Source: JADJPL01 sp041183125
GTDB lineage: Bacteria > Bacteroidota > Bacteroidia > Chitinophagales > Saprospiraceae
DNA length: 8,725 nt
Direction: 5' to 3'
Assembly: GCA_041183125.1 (NCBI GenBank)
Contig: JBEGMH010000065.1
Location: 1 to 8,725, forward strand
A program made the translations under genes and the position numbers. This document shows positions 5,374-8,725 of this stretch, piece by piece. The stretch's first letter is position 1. Every line of letters begins with the position of its first letter. The notes beneath the pieces are model-generated. The model was not told where the DNA came from and did no database searches. It saw only the letters and a program-made list of their open reading frames with translations.

Positions 5374-6903
5374 CTATTCTTTTTCCATCATCATAAAAGC
5401 GGCCAATTGTTCGATGGCGTCCCATAGGTACTGGATGCGCAGGTTTTCGTTTTCGGAGTGTTGGTTGCTGTCGTGGTTGGTGATGCAGAGGTTGACGATT
5501 TTGGCATCGAGGTATTTTTCAAACAAGTAGAGGGGCAGGCTGCCGCCGGCAGTGGGTTGTATCAGTACATTTTTCGAAGTAGCCGACTGCACTGCGCGGA
5601 TGACGCGCCCGGAGGCGGGCAGGTCGAGGGGGGTACGTTGGGCGTTGTAGCCCCCTTCGCCCATGGTGAGCTTGGCGATTTTATCGTGCTGGAGGCGCTC
5701 GGCGTCGGTGGGGTCGCGGTCGAGCAGGTAGTAGCCTTGGTCGCGGATATGTTGGCGCAGGCGCTCGATCTGGCGGAGGTAGTCGGTGCCCAGTACCTGC
5801 CGGAGGTCCAGGGTGGCATCGGCGTGGGTAGTGATGACGTTGCTGGCTTTTTCCCCGGCATCGGCACAACGGATGCCATTGATGTTGAGGGAGGGCAGTT
5901 CGTAGGCTTCGAAGATGGTGCGGCCGCCTTCGGGGGCTTTGATGCCGAGTTCCCGCTTCATTTGTTCATCGGGTGCCGGCAGTTTGGCGAAGGCCTGCTT
6001 TTCCGACTCGGTAAATGGGATGAGGTCGTCGTAATAGCCTTTGACGAGTACTTTTCCGTTGGTATCTTTCATGCCGGCCAGGAGCTGGGCCATGAGCAGG
6101 CAGGGGTTGGGCGCCCAGTTGCCGTAGTGGCCGCTGTGCAGGGGGCGCTTGGGTCCGTAGACCCGAAGGTCCACGTTGACATCGCCGCGCACGCCAAAAT
6201 CAATGAGCGGCAGTCCCGACTGGTGTACGGGGCCGTCGGCGATGATCCAGAGGTCGCCCTGGAGCAGGGCCTTGTGTTTTTCCAGGATTTCATCCAGGTG
6301 CAGAGAGCCGATCTCCTCTTCGCCTTCGAAGAAGAACTTGATGTTGCAGGTAGGCTTCAGGCCGCTTTTTACGATGGCGTCGTATGCCTGTATGATGGCC
6401 ATGACGCCCGATTTATCGTCGGCGCTGCTGCGGCAGGAGATGCGCCAGTCGGGGTTGATGGGGCTACCTTTTGCCGGGAAGGGCAGGACGGTGCCGCCTT
6501 TGTCCACAGGGGCGCTCAAGAGGAGGGGCACAAAGGGCTGGATGGAAGGATGCCATTTTTCCGGGCTCACCGGCTGTCCGTCGTAATGGGCGTAAAAAAG
6601 AACGGTCTCGGTAGCGCCAGGGGTCAGCACCTCCCCGTACACGGCTTTGGGCGTGCCCGGCGTACGGGAATCGAGCAGGCGGGTCTGGACGCCCCTTTTT
6701 TTCAACATCGCCTCGATGAACGCCGCATTGCGTTCGATGTTCGCTTGGTCAGACGCGTGGTTGGGGATGGCCAGAAACTCGAAGTATTCGCTCAGGATCG
6801 CATGCTCGTGAGCGCTGCGGAACTGGCGCACCTTCTCGATGGGCGTCTGCGCAAAAACATACAGGGTGGCGAAGGTAAAAAGGATGGTGTGAAAAAATTT
6901 CAT
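5374..6903 (-). CDS. Exported M20-family metallopeptidase (carnosinase-like dipeptidase)
   Basis: Predicted exported dizinc dipeptidase of 509 residues. The start at 6903 gives a clean signal peptide (MKFFHTILFTFATLYVFAQ/T); the frame stays open upstream to 7059, but that 52-residue extension is polar and precedes the signal peptide, so I reject it. M20 landmarks are complete: YAHYDGQP (His106, Asp108), SADDKSG with bridging Asp163, EGEEEIGS with catalytic Glu196 and metal ligand Glu197, ADGP (Asp223), the dimerisation-domain HSGHYG (His257), and the last metal ligand in QHSENE (His482). Block order and length resemble the CNDP dipeptidase branch. No sorting domain or lipobox is visible, so it is probably soluble in the periplasm, trimming peptides for uptake. 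Substrate is inferred. It appears monocistronic, flanked by a hairpin and a repeat element downstream. Confidence 0.9.
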   Translation of the reverse strand: MKFFHTILFTFATLYVFAQTPIEKVRQFRSAHEHAILSEYFEFLAIPNHASDQANIERNAAFIEAMLKKRGVQTRLLDSRTPGTPKAVYGEVLTPGATETVLFYAHYDGQPVSPEKWHPSIQPFVPLLLSAPVDKGGTVLPFPAKGSPINPDWRISCRSSADDKSGVMAIIQAYDAIVKSGLKPTCNIKFFFEGEEEIGSLHLDEILEKHKALLQGDLWIIADGPVHQSGLPLIDFGVRGDVNVDLRVYGPKRPLHSGHYGNWAPNPCLLMAQLLAGMKDTNGKVLVKGYYDDLIPFTESEKQAFAKLPAPDEQMKRELGIKAPEGGRTIFEAYELPSLNINGIRCADAGEKASNVITTHADATLDLRQVLGTDYLRQIERLRQHIRDQGYYLLDRDPTDAERLQHDKIAKLTMGEGGYNAQRTPLDLPASGRVIRAVQSATSKNVLIQPTAGGSLPLYLFEKYLDAKIVNLCITNHDSNQHSENENLRIQYLWDAIEQLAAFMMMEKE

Positions 6904-7407
6904 GGTGTTTCGGTTTTGTGCGTTGGTTCTGTCTGGGGGCATTGCCCGTACAATTTTACGAAAAGGGGAGGAAGCTTGGTAGCTATTGTTGAGGAATTTG
7001 CTTCTAGGAAAAATTTTTAATATGAAAAATAAACGACGGTCAATTAAAAATACACACAAGTATGTATTGTCGGTTAGGGAAAAAGGCTATAGTTTTAACG
7101 CTGTAGATGTAAGGGGTATGTATTGGTAATACCCTGTAAACGTGTAACCCGGTTATCGGGTACCTCTCCTGTTCCACTACGTCCCTGGCAAAATAGTCCT
7201 CTATTCTAATCCGACATTTGCCTGGTTATTCAGAACATACGGTGACCTGTACGAAGAAGGTACGGCGGGTATCCCTTTTGCCATCCTTTGGTATCGAGAG
7301 TAGGCAGAGGAAAGTAAGCCTATGTTCAGCTCAGTCCATTTGGGGGAGGTTCCTGCGTATTAAAACTAAGGAGTTTTCCTGATCTGATTATGTGAAAAGA
7401 AACTACA
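6904..7407. other. Non-coding gap between divergent genes
   Basis: This 504-nt gap separates the minus-strand dipeptidase from the plus-strand secretion substrate and should hold both promoters. I found no full TAnnTTTG box for either gene. One-mismatch candidates are TAAAATTG on the minus strand (6958-6951) and TCCATTTG on the plus strand (7335-7342), neither with a -33 element. Other contents: an AT-rich stretch about 6998-7060; a 35-codon ORF on plus at 7022-7129; small hairpins ACCCG/CGGGT (7147-7161) and AAAACT/AGTTTT (7362-7377), the latter about 30 nt before the start codon. I see no tRNA, riboswitch or known RNA family here. Confidence 0.5.
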
Positions 7408-8535
7408 ATGAAAAGGAACAAGGATTCCAGTCAGATGCTCGGTGGACGCTTGTTTTTACTCGCCGTCCAGTTGTTTTGGCTTCCATGGGTGGTTTGCGGG
7501 CAATCCAATGCATTGCCATCCGGGGGTACTGTGACCAATGCCAGCGGGACGCTACATTTTTCGCTAGGCCAAATAGACTTCATGTCCTTTCGGGACAGTA
7601 GTGGTAGCCAGTTATTTGGTGTGCAACAGCCTGAGTTTCCCGGGCGGCTCGATTCCCTGGCTTGTGGGGGCTATGCATTGTCGCGGCTTGAATTTCCGTA
7701 CATGAAAAGCCCGTATTCCAACCAAGTGCGGATTTCCTACAGTGGAGGGAATGGGAACCCTTACGCGTCGGTGGATTTTTCCTCGCAGACGGTGAAGGGC
7801 TTGACCTTGAGCTTATTGGGGGGCATACTGGGCAAGGGCAGTGGCAATCTGACGATGACACTGAGCGGCACGGCGGATACGGTGGGCACTGCGCGTTTCA
7901 TGATAGCGGTGGGGGGCAAGTCCTGTGTGCTGGAGATACCGGTCCAGGATACGGCTTCGGTGATTGATTCCCTTTTATGCTCGCGGAGTACAATAGGCCG
8001 TGGAGCATCGCCTCGTGTTGGGGAATCCTTCGATGGTCAGATCAAGCTGCCCTACCAGGGCGGGAAGAAATTGAAAATCCCGACTTTCGAACTTTATTCT
8101 GAGGGGGTAGGGGGCCTGGTGCTGTCTTCGGACTCGGTTGAGTTGGCAATGCGGAACGGGGAACTACTTTTCCGGCTAAAAGGGGTGCCGGATACTTCCG
8201 GGACGGCAGTTTTTCAAATTGCCATCGGGGGGAAGTTCTGCGCACTAAACGTCATTGTAGAGGGGCCAGCGCTGTCCTTCCCCAATTTTTTTTCGCCCAA
8301 CAACGATGGCGTACAGGACATTTGGACCATCGCGGGCTTGTTCGAGGACTACCCCGAGGCCAGTATCCGGCTGTATGACCGCAATGGAAAATGGATTGCG
8401 CAAATGAACAAAGAGCATCCGGTATGGGACGGAACGCACGACGGAAGGCCGCTTCCCGCAGGGGTGTATTGGGCCCAGATCCTCTTGGGCCCGGATAGAA
8501 AACCAATTACCAGCCACCTTACTGTATTGCGATGA
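7408..8535 (+). CDS. Type IX secretion substrate with type B (CHU_C) C-terminal sorting domain
   Basis: Predicted surface or secreted protein of 375 residues. A signal peptide spans about 1-31 (hydrophobic LFLLAVQLFWLPWVV; cut near CG/QS); an internal Met10 is a possible later start. Residues 32-78 carry the SGGTVTNASGTLHFSLGQIDF ... GVQQPEF pattern common at the mature N-terminus of Bacteroidota T9SS cargo. Two tandem Ig-like repeats follow (about 84-178 and 188-285), each opening DSLxC and closing GGKxC. Residues 290-375 form the gliding-motility-associated C-terminal domain: FPNFFSPNNDGVQDIW (291-306), a YDRNGKW strand, WDGTHDGRPLPAGVYW (340-355), and a final TVLR. Such domains direct export through type IX secretion, usually with a PorP/SprF partner, and the next gene is one, overlapping by ATGA. 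Ligand or role is unknown; an adhesin is plausible. Confidence 0.85.
   Translation: MKRNKDSSQMLGGRLFLLAVQLFWLPWVVCGQSNALPSGGTVTNASGTLHFSLGQIDFMSFRDSSGSQLFGVQQPEFPGRLDSLACGGYALSRLEFPYMKSPYSNQVRISYSGGNGNPYASVDFSSQTVKGLTLSLLGGILGKGSGNLTMTLSGTADTVGTARFMIAVGGKSCVLEIPVQDTASVIDSLLCSRSTIGRGASPRVGESFDGQIKLPYQGGKKLKIPTFELYSEGVGGLVLSSDSVELAMRNGELLFRLKGVPDTSGTAVFQIAIGGKFCALNVIVEGPALSFPNFFSPNNDGVQDIWTIAGLFEDYPEASIRLYDRNGKWIAQMNKEHPVWDGTHDGRPLPAGVYWAQILLGPDRKPITSHLTVLR
7657..8262 (+). repeat. Two tandem Ig-like protein repeats with paired cysteines
   Basis: Residues about 84-178 and 188-285 of the type B substrate align: DSLACGGY versus DSLLCSRS at the start, GLTLSLLGG versus GLVLSSDS, LSGTADTVGTARFMIAVGGKSC versus LKGVPDTSGTAVFQIAIGGKFC near the end. 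The four mature cysteines (86/173 and 191/278) sit at the same place in each repeat, which suggests one disulfide per repeat. The DNA has diverged far more than the protein pattern, so the duplication is old. Confidence 0.7.
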
Positions 8536-8725
8536 ATAAGTGTGTAGGAATATTCGTATGTGTTGTCTTGGCGTTGCCCTTGTCGGCACAAGACTACTCT
8601 GTCCAGAGCCTGTATCGGCAGGTGCCTTTGTTGTTGAACCCGGCGCGCACCGGCGCATCTCCTGGTACGGCACTGACGCTGGCCTACAAACGTCAGTTGG
8701 CCGGATTCGATACAGGACCCAATAT
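8532..8725 (+). CDS. PorP/SprF-family outer membrane protein (5' part only)
   Basis: The window ends about 64 codons into this gene. The visible part has a signal peptide (MNKCVGIFVCVVLALPLSAQ) and then the family's N-terminal pattern: DYSVQSLYRQVPLLLNPARTG, followed by LTLAYKRQLAGFD, matching the usual 'NPLLINPAYAG ... YRKQWVGFDGAP' start of PorP/SprF proteins. SprF-type members sit in the outer membrane and are needed for secretion or attachment of type B sorted partners such as SprB. Its ATG overlaps the TGA stop of the type B substrate (ATGA, 8532-8535), so translation is probably coupled and the pair likely forms a dedicated substrate/partner unit. The barrel and C-terminus lie outside the window. 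Confidence 0.8.
   Translation, partial: MNKCVGIFVCVVLALPLSAQDYSVQSLYRQVPLLLNPARTGASPGTALTLAYKRQLAGFDTGPN

Noticed and set aside
5458..7020. Long 520-codon open frame on the plus strand opposite the dipeptidase gene
   Set aside because: Its protein is low-complexity G/V/A/F-rich with no recognisable domain, while the minus-strand frame has every M20 motif. It is the antisense shadow of a GC-rich gene.
6904..7059. Upstream extension of the dipeptidase by 52 residues
   Set aside because: The extension is polar and would bury the signal peptide that starts at the ATG at 6901-6903.
7204..7359. 52-codon open stretch on the minus strand containing a YAGTSPKW sequence reminiscent of PorP proteins
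   Set aside because: There is no start codon near its beginning, stop codons lie directly upstream, and nothing beyond a few residues resembles the family. Most likely chance, though a decayed fragment cannot be excluded.
8245..8673. 142-codon minus-strand frame across the end of the type B substrate and the PorP start
   Set aside because: It overlaps two well-supported plus-strand genes and has no recognisable features.

Overview
The window looks like chromosomal DNA of a member of the Bacteroidota. Three signs support this: a PorD/DUF4835-type protein, a protein with a gliding-motility (CHU_C, type B) C-terminal sorting domain followed by a PorP/SprF-type gene, and promoter boxes of the TAnnTTTG type with no clear Shine-Dalgarno sequences. 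The protein style (TPR + PD40 proteins, Ig-like GGKxC repeats) suggests the Saprospiria/Chitinophagia side of the phylum, but this is inference.

Layout: from 128 to 6903 all genes are on the minus strand, so transcription runs right to left. In that order: an exported M20 dipeptidase-like enzyme (5374-6903); bamD and rpoZ, overlapping by 8 nt (3928-5143); porD (2849-3748); purN (2147-2779); and a large TPR + PD40 + SPOR envelope protein (128-2113). A roughly 500-nt gap (6904-7407) separates these from a plus-strand pair: a type IX secretion substrate (7408-8535) and the start of a PorP/SprF-family outer membrane gene (8532 to window end), joined by an ATGA overlap.

The theme is the cell envelope and type IX secretion: BamD (outer membrane assembly), PorD (T9SS), a PorE-like protein with SPOR in place of OmpA, and a substrate/PorP pair. 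PurN, RpoZ and the dipeptidase are housekeeping or nutritional functions. In relatives I recall coaBC between rpoZ and porD and recN after porD; neither is present here.

The most unusual content is non-coding. Two intergenic segments (1-106 on plus, 5222-5327 on minus) align end to end over 106 nt with no gaps: an A-rich lead, a 59-nt near-perfect palindrome (28-bp stem, 3-nt loop) and a conserved 33-nt tail. The palindrome arms differ at nine positions, yet every change is matched on the other arm, so each copy folds perfectly with a different outer stem. The copies lie in opposite orientation relative to the genes around them. This looks like an interspersed, structure-conserved repeat family. 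A third large inverted repeat (3817-3897) sits between rpoZ and porD and shares only an 11-nt core with it.
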